From NCBI GenBank assembly GCA_030581615.1, contig JAKTTT010000017.1, positions 310,001-374,000 of the forward strand: DNA of 64,000 nucleotides, given 5' to 3'. Below are positions 40,823-50,643 of the stretch, in pieces (positions within the stretch are counted from its first letter, which is position 1; each line of letters starts with the position of its first letter). The notes under the pieces were generated by a model that saw only the letters and a list, made by a program, of their open reading frames with translations, ran no database searches and had not been told where the DNA came from. The position numbers were made by a program, and so were the translations under genes. The stretch comes from Alloascoidea africana (lineage: Eukaryota > Ascomycota > Alloascoideomycetes > Alloascoideales > Alloascoideaceae).

Positions 40823-42784
40823 TTAGACCTCATCATCGCTCCATTTTGTCTCATCATCATTGAGATCATCAACACTATAATGATGTCCTATAAACGAGCT
40901 TGTAATATCTCCAGCATTCACAGCCAAAGATCGAAGTTGAGAATTTAGTCCACTTGCATTCGCGCTATTCGTGGTGCTGTCGTTGCCTCCAACTGTTCGT
41001 AACATATCTTCCACAAGGTAATGTGCTGCTTCCCGAGCAGGTGTTTTCATCAGCTTGGATTGTGGCATTGTAAATTGGATTGTGACGGGTGGGGACATCC
41101 CCATCTGATTCATGAGATCTGAATCTGAATCGCTATCTGAAAAGAAAGAATGTGTCGCTTTGTACTGCTCTTGTTGTTCATGTCTACTTGGGGGTTCCAG
41201 TGCTATTTCTGATGCACTGGTTGTTGTAGACTCATCGTAACCTGCCATGTTTCGCCTAGGTGTACGTAATAAACCTCCACCGCCATATCTCGGAGTCGTT
41301 GGGAATCTGGATAATCGATTCTCGTTTTTCGATGATTTGGATTTCTTGGGACTTGCCTGTCTTTTAATTGGAGTCAGTGACATGCTCTCATCGCCGTCAT
41401 CATAATCCAGATTTTCGTCTTTCTCGGGGGAGAAAAGCGATTCTAGTTTAGGTGGACTGGGAACATCAAGAGGTGATGAATCGTACTGTTGCATAATGGT
41501 TCTCCTTCTTTCTTCACGATCTGGAGTCTTGTTATATGTTGTCAACCTGGATATTGACGTTGTGGGTAATCGTTTTTTGGCGCTTGCAGGTTTTGGAGTT
41601 GCTTGTAATCTCCATGTCCGATCGAGCATTTGATGAACAACAATATCGTTTGGTTTTCGAGGACTTATGTACCTTGGTTGTAAAGTGTCATCATCATTCG
41701 TCCTAAAGGGAGACGAATAATCCATCATGTCTACATCGTCATCATCATCACCATTGTTGTTGATCTCCGACTTTGCCTTTTGATGCGCATGTTGGAGATC
41801 AGGATGGAAAGAAATCGGCGTTTTTTGATCTTTACCGAGTGCTTGTAAACCTCTAGACTTTTGCGGGGTGAATGGATCTGGCATAGAGGAAGATTCACCA
41901 GTTGTGGAATTAAAATCCAAATTTGTAGCAGTGACTGGGGCCACAGGCAGGTTATCATCATCATCGTCGAATGAATACTTGCTGTATTTCCCGGGTTTAA
42001 CAGGAAGTTCTGGAAACGTAGAAGACGTATCTTCACTATATGTGTTCTTTTCTAATTTTGGCCGCTGAAATTGTTGCTGTTGTTTTTGAGGAGGTTTGAA
42101 AGGTGTAGATTGATCTCCAAGTGATAAATCTTTGAGAATACTTGCATTTGAATCCAGTCCTTGTTGCTGTAGCTGTCTTTTCAGTCGGTCTTTGGATTCC
42201 TGATCGTCTACTGCATCTGACCTTGAGATCGTGACATCTCTCAGTGACACCTTTTCTATTCTGGAGCTTATTTCGTTTGATTCTAGATCTGTGGATGGAC
42301 CCAGATCATTACCGATAGGTCCATAGTTTGACGTGTCTTGGTTGATACTAGAGCTGGCAACATTCAAAGGCTCATTACCACCTCCAATTAACGAATCTTG
42401 ACGATGTTTCTGTTGTAATTCTTGTTCATCTTGTTCCTCTGCATTGTTCAATACTTCTTCATAACCGCTCAACTTTACATTTGCACTGGCTTCCAAAAAC
42501 GTTTTCCAAAAGCTTACACCTTCCCAGATCTCGCGACTTGCCGTGCCATAACGCTTCACAACGGGTAAAATTGATTCTGTAATGATCTTGTGTGATTTTG
42601 CAAAGTTTCGATCGATTTCCTGAAGTGTTAACGTGATTTCTTGCTCTATATGTTCGAGTTCTTCTGCTTGCGTGGGTCCTGTTGTACCTGCCGTGGTTCC
42701 AACAGACGCACTCGTTCCAATTCTGCCCATAGAAGACGGATTGGAAAGCACGGTTCTCCGACGTATATTTGGGTTATTTGACAT
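40823..42784 (-). CDS. ASK1: DASH/Dam1 complex subunit Ask1
   Basis: Ask1 is a component of the outer-kinetochore DASH ring that couples chromosomes to microtubules. The conserved Ask1 region is at the N-terminus (ELEHIEQEITLTLQEIDRNF, then KIITESILPVVKRYG, then EGVSFWKTFLEAS). The remaining 500 residues are disordered, with many SP and TP sites (SSPLDVPSPPK, TPIKRQASPKK), fitting Cdk1 control as known for Ask1. At 653 residues it is much longer than S. cerevisiae Ask1 (292); the extra length is all in the disordered tail. Single exon with ATG at 42784. Confidence 0.88.
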   Translation of the reverse strand: MSNNPNIRRRTVLSNPSSMGRIGTSASVGTTAGTTGPTQAEELEHIEQEITLTLQEIDRNFAKSHKIITESILPVVKRYGTASREIWEGVSFWKTFLEASANVKLSGYEEVLNNAEEQDEQELQQKHRQDSLIGGGNEPLNVASSSINQDTSNYGPIGNDLGPSTDLESNEISSRIEKVSLRDVTISRSDAVDDQESKDRLKRQLQQQGLDSNASILKDLSLGDQSTPFKPPQKQQQQFQRPKLEKNTYSEDTSSTFPELPVKPGKYSKYSFDDDDDNLPVAPVTATNLDFNSTTGESSSMPDPFTPQKSRGLQALGKDQKTPISFHPDLQHAHQKAKSEINNNGDDDDDVDMMDYSSPFRTNDDDTLQPRYISPRKPNDIVVHQMLDRTWRLQATPKPASAKKRLPTTSISRLTTYNKTPDREERRRTIMQQYDSSPLDVPSPPKLESLFSPEKDENLDYDDGDESMSLTPIKRQASPKKSKSSKNENRLSRFPTTPRYGGGGLLRTPRRNMAGYDESTTTSASEIALEPPSRHEQQEQYKATHSFFSDSDSDSDLMNQMGMSPPVTIQFTMPQSKLMKTPAREAAHYLVEDMLRTVGGNDSTTNSANASGLNSQLRSLAVNAGDITSSFIGHHYSVDDLNDDETKWSDDEV

Positions 42785-43790
42785 TTTAACAAAGTCTGTC
42801 CTCTTTGTTGCTGCTGGCTATTATACACGCGTTTTTGAAAAAAGGCACCTGGGACAGAATCGAGAATGAGGGTGGGTGCACGGAGGTTATGGTCATTTTG
42901 GGGGGAGAGCCTGGACAAAAAGCTGGACTCTGGAGAAAACCGATCACACCTCGAGACTAAAAGAAGTGATTGTTGTGGAAAGTCTTTCTGGGGCAGAATA
43001 TTGAGAACATAGATGAATTTCACAAGAGTGAAAACTTTTTTTTTCTTTCATTTCGATGAGCGTGACCGTATAAATTGTGTTTCGTGCCGGTGCTGACTGA
43101 GCTCCTGCAAATGCAACAACCAAAACGGGTTCTTTGATCACACACCGACGATGCTCATTTCCATTTCCATTTCCATTTCCATTTGCTCTTCCATTTGCTC
43201 TTCCATCTCCCATTTGCACGGCGGAAATGTGGAAAAAACCAGCGCCGTCTTGGCCGCTCTGGGCGCTCCAGCCGCTGGGCTGCACCCTCACATTAGATAA
43301 CTCGAGCGCGAATCAGCCATTGGCCGGGGCCTGATAGAAAAGGAAAATGCGCCCGCCAGCCGAACCTTGTCGCCGTCTGTGCCAAAGTATCTATTTTTTC
43401 ATGTCTGATAGCGAGATAGATCGCCATCCGCAGCTAAACAACCTTTTTACTTTTTTTTGACTGAATTCTGGTTGCAAGAAAAAAAGGTAAACTGAAAAAG
43501 TTTGGGGAAAAGGTAATTACAGAGGGGATTAGGTTACTTGTTCAACGTCTTTATCATAGGTCAGACACACATTAGAAAATCAATAACATCTTTAAACAAC
43601 AGTACGCATCATTACTGTGCTCTAAAAGCCAACATCATAAAAAGATTTAACAAAAGGGAGAAACAAAAAAAAGTTATTAGTTTTTTAAAAGGTAAAAGGT
43701 AAAGAAATCTGAAAATCTAAGCTAACATCCAATTGAACTTTTTTCTTGCTTTTTTATTTTTCACTTCTTCCTGTTCTTGGCACAAACTAA
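42785..43790. promoter_or_regulatory. ASK1 5' flank / PAR32-like 3' flank
   Basis: About 1 kb between two minus-strand genes. It contains a CATTTC hexamer repeat at about 43156-43185 and a GC-rich segment at 43200-43400. No gene seen. Confidence 0.5.
43156..43185. repeat. (CATTTC)5 repeat
   Basis: Five tandem CATTTC/TTTCCA hexamers, followed by two longer degenerate copies containing GCTCTT, upstream of ASK1. Confidence 0.85.
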
Positions 43791-44462
43791 TTACTGGTTA
43801 GAAAGCTGGGATTTCAATTTGGACCACACACCAGGACTCTTGGGCTCCTTGTCTCCCTTTGGAGACTGAGGCTTTTCTCTATGACCAGAGAGTGTTGTCT
43901 TTAACTTGTTCCAGACATTGTCGTTTGAGCGGACTCCACCCAAGGACTGATTAGAAGTGTAAGGAACAATGTCATCGTCTTCGTTCACTTCACTAGGTTG
44001 TAAAACAGGTAAAGAAGCAGGATTATGGCTAGCGCCGGTTGCTGAAGAACCTGTAGGTGGAGCAGAAGCAACGTTCTCATCGATCGTACTGGCAGCAGGC
44101 TGATTGTTCGAAACCTTGGGGGAAATTCCACCGTGCTTTCTGGTGGCTGATCTGGATCGGGAACGCGAAGTGTCACCTTTCTTAACAATGTTTCCTTGAC
44201 CTCCACGACCAACCGCATATCTCTCGGGTTCTTGGTCCACAGCTCTTTCAACCTCAGCAAGGTACTCGCTTGGGGTCTGGGCAGCCAATTTGGTCACGTT
44301 GTGCACATTGCCAGCTCCTCCTCTTCCAGAGTAAAATTTTTCATCAGGAGACTTGTAGTGTTGGATTGGAGCAGGGCTGGATCCTACTTCTAAAGGCTCG
44401 GATACTGGCGACTTGACGATATTGCCGGCGCCGCCTCTGCCGCTTGAACGATAGGCGCTCAT
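43791..44462 (-). CDS. Par32-like GRGGAGN-repeat protein (DUF3602 family)
   Basis: This 223-residue hydrophilic protein has three GRGGxGN motifs at about 8-14, 46-52 and 85-91, the hallmark of the DUF3602 family that includes S. cerevisiae Par32. Par32 is phosphorylated after rapamycin and binds and inhibits the ammonium transporters Mep1 and Mep3 when TORC1 is active; this function is inferred by family. RSRSRSATRKHGG is a basic Ser-rich stretch. The C-terminus has two related VWxKLK segments (NVWNKLKTTLS and GVWSKLKSQLSN). It is divergent from the dioxygenase gene over 335 bp that hold two CACGTG boxes. Confidence 0.85.
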   Translation of the reverse strand: MSAYRSSGRGGAGNIVKSPVSEPLEVGSSPAPIQHYKSPDEKFYSGRGGAGNVHNVTKLAAQTPSEYLAEVERAVDQEPERYAVGRGGQGNIVKKGDTSRSRSRSATRKHGGISPKVSNNQPAASTIDENVASAPPTGSSATGASHNPASLPVLQPSEVNEDDDIVPYTSNQSLGGVRSNDNVWNKLKTTLSGHREKPQSPKGDKEPKSPGVWSKLKSQLSNQ

Positions 44463-44797
44463 GTCAATAGAAAACTACTACCTCGTGCAAGGAAGTTCGA
44501 AGCTCTGGAGAATCTAACAAGGGGGAAGCACAGAAAAATGCTAATGGAGAAAGAGAGCGGGAAAAGCGAAGAGGGCCGCCAACCGCTTTTATACCGATTC
44601 GCCCCAGACTTGGAGGTTTCGATTGCAGCGTCATTCATAATGTCACGTGCGCCAAGAAAGGCAGCCCTGCGCGCGCCTGCACGCTCCTGCGGCCGTCCGG
44701 ATGCGGACACTCCTGCACGTGCGCCGTGCTGCTGAGTTTTCTTATCTTTTGGTCTGCGTCTGTGTGGAGAGAGATAGATCGTCTTCCTCTTCCTCTA
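44463..44797. promoter_or_regulatory. Divergent promoter PAR32-like / PHYHD1-like
   Basis: Bidirectional promoter, GC-rich on the right half. CACGTG boxes lie at 44644-44649 and 44716-44721. Confidence 0.65.
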
Positions 44798-45751
44798 ATG
44801 GCTGTGATCTCCGACGACCAGGTCCGCTTCTTCTACGCCAATGGTTATCTGCTCCTCCCCGGCTTTCTGGACCAGGAGGAGGTCAGGGCGCTGCTCGACC
44901 GCTCGCACGAGCTGATCAGGGACTTTCCAATAGAAACCCACCCGATGACAAAATTCACAACTGGTGATTCGTCAGCGGGTGAGAACGATGTCAAGTCGCA
45001 ACACGTTGGAGACGAGTACTTTTTGGACTCAAGCGACAAGATTTCCTTCTTTTTCGAGCCCGATGCCTTTGATAAAGAGGGCAACCTGACCACTGCGAAA
45101 GAAAACGCAATTAACAAAGTGGGGCATGGTCTGCATATGAAGGACGAGGTGTTTCGCAAAGTGACTCTATCTTCCAAAGTGAAAGAACTAACACGGGATC
45201 TTAACTGGTTCGAAGATCCTCGGATATTGCAAAGCATGATTCTTTGTAAACAGATGAAAATTGGTGGCGCTGTTCCCAATCACCAGGATGCAACGTTTCT
45301 CTTCACCTCGCCTAAACAGTCCGCTATCGGTTTCTGGTTCGCTCTGGAAGAGTGCACAACTGAAAACGGATGTCTAAGTTTTTTACCTGGCTCGCATAAA
45401 TGGTGTCCAGTGGAAAATCGCTTTGTCAAGATAAACGGCGGGAAAGATGGCACGGGTTTCATTCCTAATGACTCGATAACGGCGGATCAAATCGCCGAAT
45501 TGGAATCGCACAAGGATGAGATCCACAATGAGGAGAATTACAAAATCGGCGCTTGTCCAGCAGGTACCCTTGTTCTCATCCATAACTCAATTCTGCACAA
45601 GTCTGAACCAAACAGATCAGAAAAAAGCAGGTATGCCTATGCCTTTCACGTTATTGACGGCGTTTACAATTACGACAATCTAAATTGGTTACAGGTTCCT
45701 CCTGGGGTAGAAGGAGGAGCCGAATTTACGAAAATGTATGAAGAAGAATAA
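44798..45751 (+). CDS. Phytanoyl-CoA dioxygenase family protein (PHYHD1-like)
   Basis: This predicted Fe(II)/2-oxoglutarate-dependent dioxygenase (about 317 aa) starts at the first ATG (MAVISDDQVR); the upstream frame begins at CTG. The N-terminus FFYANGYLLLPGFLDQEEV is the classic family opening. The metal triad is visible as NHQDATF (His-x-Asp) and a distal His in LIHNSILHKSEPN, with Arg in SEKSRYAYAFH for 2-oxoglutarate. The size and motif spacing resemble human PHYHD1 rather than PHYH. No peroxisomal SKL-type ending is present (ends YEEE), so it is probably cytosolic. The substrate is unknown. The first 100 codons are GC-rich, and the rest are not. Confidence 0.88.
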   Translation: MAVISDDQVRFFYANGYLLLPGFLDQEEVRALLDRSHELIRDFPIETHPMTKFTTGDSSAGENDVKSQHVGDEYFLDSSDKISFFFEPDAFDKEGNLTTAKENAINKVGHGLHMKDEVFRKVTLSSKVKELTRDLNWFEDPRILQSMILCKQMKIGGAVPNHQDATFLFTSPKQSAIGFWFALEECTTENGCLSFLPGSHKWCPVENRFVKINGGKDGTGFIPNDSITADQIAELESHKDEIHNEENYKIGACPAGTLVLIHNSILHKSEPNRSEKSRYAYAFHVIDGVYNYDNLNWLQVPPGVEGGAEFTKMYEEE

Positions 45752-46033
45752 GAAAATTTGTTTGTCATATGATATTTACAAGATAACTATTCTTTATGAA
45801 TATAACCGTATACTCATGAATTGAGAATTACGACTAAAAATGTTATTTACTTAGATAATAGACAAGCGTAAATACAACTCCGAATAATGTTTAAACAATC
45901 CAAAGGAATAGAACAACAGCAAGAAGAAAGAGTAATAAATAATAATGGTCTAGTTGTGGAACTGAAAGAGGTTTGAAAAAGCACACAAGAAAAAAAAAGA
46001 AGAAAAAAAACGTCCACAAGAATCATAACGTTA

Positions 46034-49000
46034 TCACATTAACATTACGTTGGTATTCCAGTTCTCTATGATATCCACCCAATCGCATTTATCTTCATTT
46101 GCATCTCGACGTCTCCACACTTCTTCAATGATACCAATAGGTCCAAAATAAGATCCAACACCATGTGTGGAAAAATAACTTAACCAGACCCGATATCCAT
46201 TGCGTAGAGATTCATCACTGGCCTCACAACCTGCTATAAAACCAGGCCATAACAATGGCATAACAGGAGCTTTTTTCTCTTCAGCCATGTATTTCATTTT
46301 GTTTAGATACTTTAGCGTTGCCTCTACGTTGTTTTGTAAAATAGATGGGTGAACTTCTCGAACCAATCTCGAGTAATAGATAATCAGTGCATTGTAAAAA
46401 GCCATTGTATTGTAATAAACTGCCTCTTCATTCCCATTTGCAAAATTAAAACTATCATTCACCTGTTGAATTTTCGTACCATTTGTGAAAGACCTTGCAT
46501 CCATTCGCCATTTCATCAACCTGTCCTCTAATTCGCTACATTTTTTTGCATACTTTTTCGGTATCTTACCCAATGCTCGAAAAGTTATGCTATACTTTAC
46601 TAACTTGCATACTTCGTTAAATAGTAGGATAAACGAATTCGGGAGACCGTAGAGTGTATCTGTGGATAAATCGTCAAAATCGCATTGGCCGTCCATGCCA
46701 CTGTCACCACCATGACTACTGGTATTACTACTCGTTTGTGAGAAGTTGTAGGTTGCTAAATCAAGGTATCTAAACGATGAAATCTTGTTTGGAACGGTTG
46801 TCTCGATATTAACTTTGACATTTTGTTTTTTTTTCGTATTTCGTTCTTTACTTCCGTTTTCCTCACCTTCACTTGCTTCATCGCTTTCCAGTAACACAAT
46901 TTTAGGAGTATTATCCTCTACCATGTATCCCTCAACATCAACATCATCATCAAACGCATGGATATCGATCTTGAACTTCTTCATATCTACCAAAGTGCTC
47001 TCCTGTATCATCTTCAAATATGAAAATATTCTGTGCAATGTAACAGCTGCTGGGGATATCTTTTGTCCAGTTCGTATCCGCCGTTCAATAAAAGCTTCAC
47101 AGGCTTCTAAATGAGAATGCGTATCTTCCATAGACCCCCATGCGACGTCGATAGTTACCATTGAAAGTGCAGCAGTGAGTATATCTTTGTATTTTTGAGA
47201 AGATGGATCCTGAGATTCAACCTCCTTCAGCAAAGAGATTGCTTTTCTTCGAAGAGAAATCCCCAGGTTGTTGTAATATATCCTTCGGTCAGACAATTCG
47301 GGATACTTGCTTTGAAGATTGAATGCGCTTACCGCCATTAAAGCGTGGAGTAATCCGTTACGTGCCGGGGATGTCGAGCCCAGGCTAACCAATTCTCCAA
47401 CTCCTCTCATTGCCCTTGGGAAATAAATCAGTTTCCATGGATTCTTCTTGATTGCGAAAACTGTCATCAGTTCGGTTAAATTATTGATATAATGGTGTAA
47501 TAAAAATCGTCCCTCTGTCCCCATTTGGACAGTATGCGTTGCAAATCCACTAGATGGATCTATGCTAAGGTAATGGTTCGCCAGTCCTGGATCCAGCTTT
47601 CGCACTGCCATGATGGATTCTGGAACTTGTGCAAAAAGATTGTTTGACATATCTCCGGTGTTTTCCTTTGAATTAGAGGTTGTGGCATTACTATTATTAT
47701 TATTATTGTTCGTCCCGTCTGTGAGATTATTAGGTATGATTGTGCCTCTATTCTTATTTTCATTGAGGGAATAACCGCCTTGATTTAAAAAGTGTCGTGA
47801 ATCAATTCTTGGCAGTTGATCGATCAGATCGTAGTCTAGTTGTAAAACATCGGTTATTGGGAGAACCACCTCGTCGTTGTTTGCTGAAGGTTGTTCTTGG
47901 CCTGTAAGAGATTTGGGTATGATTCCTTGACCGTGATACCGATCAAAGATGGAATTCAAGTCTTCTGAAGAATGTGTCGTTGAAAATATTTGGTTCATCC
48001 AACTTGGCGAAAGTGGAGGTGGATGTGGATTCTGGTGCTGTGTAGCAGGTTGGGGATTTGTGTTTGTACTATTTGCGGTAATTGTGTGGATATCAGAACC
48101 GTTGCCCAGAATTTCGGTCGAAAGAGCAGGAATACCAAGATGTTCATCGCCCATCGATGTAGATTCGATCACTGGTTCTGAACTCTCCGTCGTCCTGGGT
48201 GCTTCCTCTTGGTGCTGCCCCTGTGGAGGCGGCACTGTGGAATTGAAACTCAACAGGGCATCGTCATCTACTTGAAATATCTTGTGTGATAGATCAAAAT
48301 CCAGTTGTTTATCTAGTGCCATATCAGAACTGCCAAAGCACATGGATTTTGAACGATTTGATTGTGGATCTGTTGCATTGGTTTCTCCTTCTACTCCTCC
48401 GTTGGTATCACCATCTTGATTCGATCCTATACTATTGGGAGTTGGGGCTGAAGATGTGCTTGAGGCTATACTAGAATGATGAATGCGTATTTTCGAAAAA
48501 GAGGTTTTATCGCTGAGTCCTATAGTATTCCTCCGAAGAGTTTTCCGTTTTTTATCCGAATCCCTCTTCCGCTTTTTGCTCTTCACTTGGATATCCATTC
48601 CTTTGAAAACCCCAAAGGGACCTAATGTTTGCGTTTCAGAACCTGTCAGTGAGGGCGTATGAAGTGTCATAAGTATCTTGTCAAGCTCATCGTAGGTCTC
48701 GTACACCATATCTGGAGGATACTCGACAAAATCTAAAAGTTTTCATATCGGTTAGTGGTCAGGGTCAAGTATCAAACACAAACACAAACGCAAATATGAC
48801 TTCTTGTTTCCTCACCACTACTTACCGACATTTCTTCTCTGAAAGTATTGCTCCTCCTCCGGATTTGTCCCCGTGGTCTTCCCAGTAGAGCTCCAACTGC
48901 CATCTCCTATATCGCCCGTAATAACAGGTGACCATCTCAATCTGATATTGTAACCTTCACAGGCCAAATTTGCTTTTATACACCGTTCACAGGAAGGCTT

Positions 49001-49075
49001 CTTGCCATCACACTTAATTTTGCGTGCTCTACAAGTCCAGCATCCTGTGAACGTTTTCTTACGCTTCACAGACAT
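46034..49075 (-). CDS. ARG81: Zn2Cys6 regulator of arginine metabolism (Arg81-like), one intron
   Basis: This fungal binuclear-zinc transcription factor has exons 49075-48826 and 48732-46034, about 982 aa. The intron (93 nt) has donor GTAAGT, branch ACTAAC and acceptor TTAG. The zinc cluster sits at Cys 12, 15, 22, 29, 32 and 39 (TFTGCWTCRARKIKCDGKKP), followed by EGYNIRLRWSP and FQRRNV joined to DFVEYPPDM. This arrangement matches Arg81/ArgRII, which with Mcm1 senses arginine and represses synthesis genes. A fungal-specific TF domain fills the C-terminal half. The middle is Asn/Ser/Pro-rich. It is divergent from TAF13 over 249 bp. Confidence 0.9.
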
Positions 49076-49324
49076 TTGTGCCGAAAATGTAGATGACTTA
49101 GAGCACCGCTATCAGAGTCCGGTCCCACAAGTGTTGATCTTGGAGTTGGAGAAAAAGAGAAGATTGATATCATGTCGGTCCGCTGACATAAGCCGGGCGT
49201 TGCATTTTTGCGGGTCTTTTTATTTTTTTGGTCCCTCCTTCTTCTCGCACCCCAACGCCGGGTAGTTTCGCGGGGACTTGTCTTTTGGGTCCTCGCTTTG
49301 CACACTCTCAATCTCAAGAGCATA

Positions 49325-49794
49325 ATGAACGACCAGCAGCGGCGCAGAAGGAGAGCTAATCTCTTTACAAACGACATAAGGTCAATGCTGTACGCGTTTG
49401 GCGATGTCCCTAATCCCAATCCAGAAACCGTGGCGGCGCTCGAAGACATTTTGACCATGTACATTGTTGATATTGTAAGTGTTTGAAGGACAGGTCTCTG
49501 CTTGGTGCCCCTGATTCTCACATTGTTTTGTGTTAGTGCCACGAAGCAGCTCGAGCAGCACGGACCAGTAGAAGACAGAAGATCAAAGTCGATGACTTCA
49601 GGTTTGCTCTTCGCAAAGATCCCAGGAAGCTAGGACGTGTAGACCAACTTTTGGTTATGCAGAAGGAGGTTGAAAAATCAAAGAAACTGTTTGATACATC
49701 TGAAGGGAAAGCAAAATCAGCTCTGGCAGAACTCAAAGAGGGCTCTGATAAAAAAGATAAAAGTAAGGATGGGAAGGAAAAATCTTCAAAATAG
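49325..49794 (+). CDS. TAF13: TFIID subunit Taf13, one intron
   Basis: Taf13 is a histone-fold protein that pairs with Taf11 in TFIID. Exons are 49325-49474 and 49537-49794 (135 aa). The intron (62 nt) has donor GTAAGT, acceptor TTAG and a non-canonical branch, perhaps CTGAT; it joins in phase 0. Joined residues read RRANLFTNDIRSMLYAFGD, ALEDILTMYIVDI then CHEAARAART and KIKVDDFRFALRKDPRKLGR, the full histone fold of the family. A Lys/Ser-rich tail ends the protein. CTG encodes a conserved Leu in RSMLY. Confidence 0.95.
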
Positions 49795-50643
49795 TCATCC
49801 ATTGGTGTTGGTGCTGCCGCTCGCTCCACAACGACCAACCAGCTTATTTTGCTGCAAGATAACGGCGGCCAACAAAGAAAGAAGGGAAGCCCATGGAAGC
49901 CGCCTTCAGATCATTCTTACGAGGGGAGGAAATATAGTAGGAACATTTGATGTCCTCCATGCGTGTGATTTACCATTCGTAAGGCGAATAGTTTTGGTCT
50001 TCTCCATGCCATGCTCCAAATTTTGTTTGTGGAAGCTTGTGCTTCTTGTTATTAATGTACCTTCTATTTTTTCATGGAGAGCGCTGTATTTTCCAGTCGA
50101 CGAGTTTTACTTAGTTTTCAAACATGGGTTTTAATGGGAAGGATCAAACTAAGCTTTTGTATCTCGGCAGATGTGCTGTGGGGACTTGAATTCGGAGGCC
50201 GACTCTCGTCACTGGTCTTCCAAACAGTAATCTGCCACCTGTTCAACGTTTTCACTGGCTCACTATCATGAGAAAAAGAAAGTAGAATAGTATTATGAGT
50301 GGGTTGGGTCTACTGGTCAGCTGTTCTGCTTTCTCACTAGCCATTGGTTGGACTTTTAAGGGCATAACCTCCTGGCTACAATTTTTCATAGAAGAATACA
50401 TCAATAATTCCGTGTCTGGATGTCACTCCTATCCCGTTTACCTGTCCAGTCTAAGTTGTTTTTTGCCAAACACTAACATGTTTTGCCCTTTCGTCATGGA
50501 GAGATGCCCATAATTTAAATTGGACATCTTGGAAAATCACGTGTTTCTGATTTGGGAAGAAACAAAAAAAAATTTGGTGTAGTGAGACAATCCAAATTTC
50601 AAACCACTTTTAGAATATTCCGCTTTCTGTTAATTCTTATATA
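49795..50643. promoter_or_regulatory. TAF13 3' flank and DBP3 promoter
   Basis: Intergenic region of 850 bp. TCACGTG occurs at 50537-50543, about 105 bp before the DBP3 start. A 72-codon hydrophobic plus frame at 50295-50513 has no support beyond being open. Confidence 0.5.
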
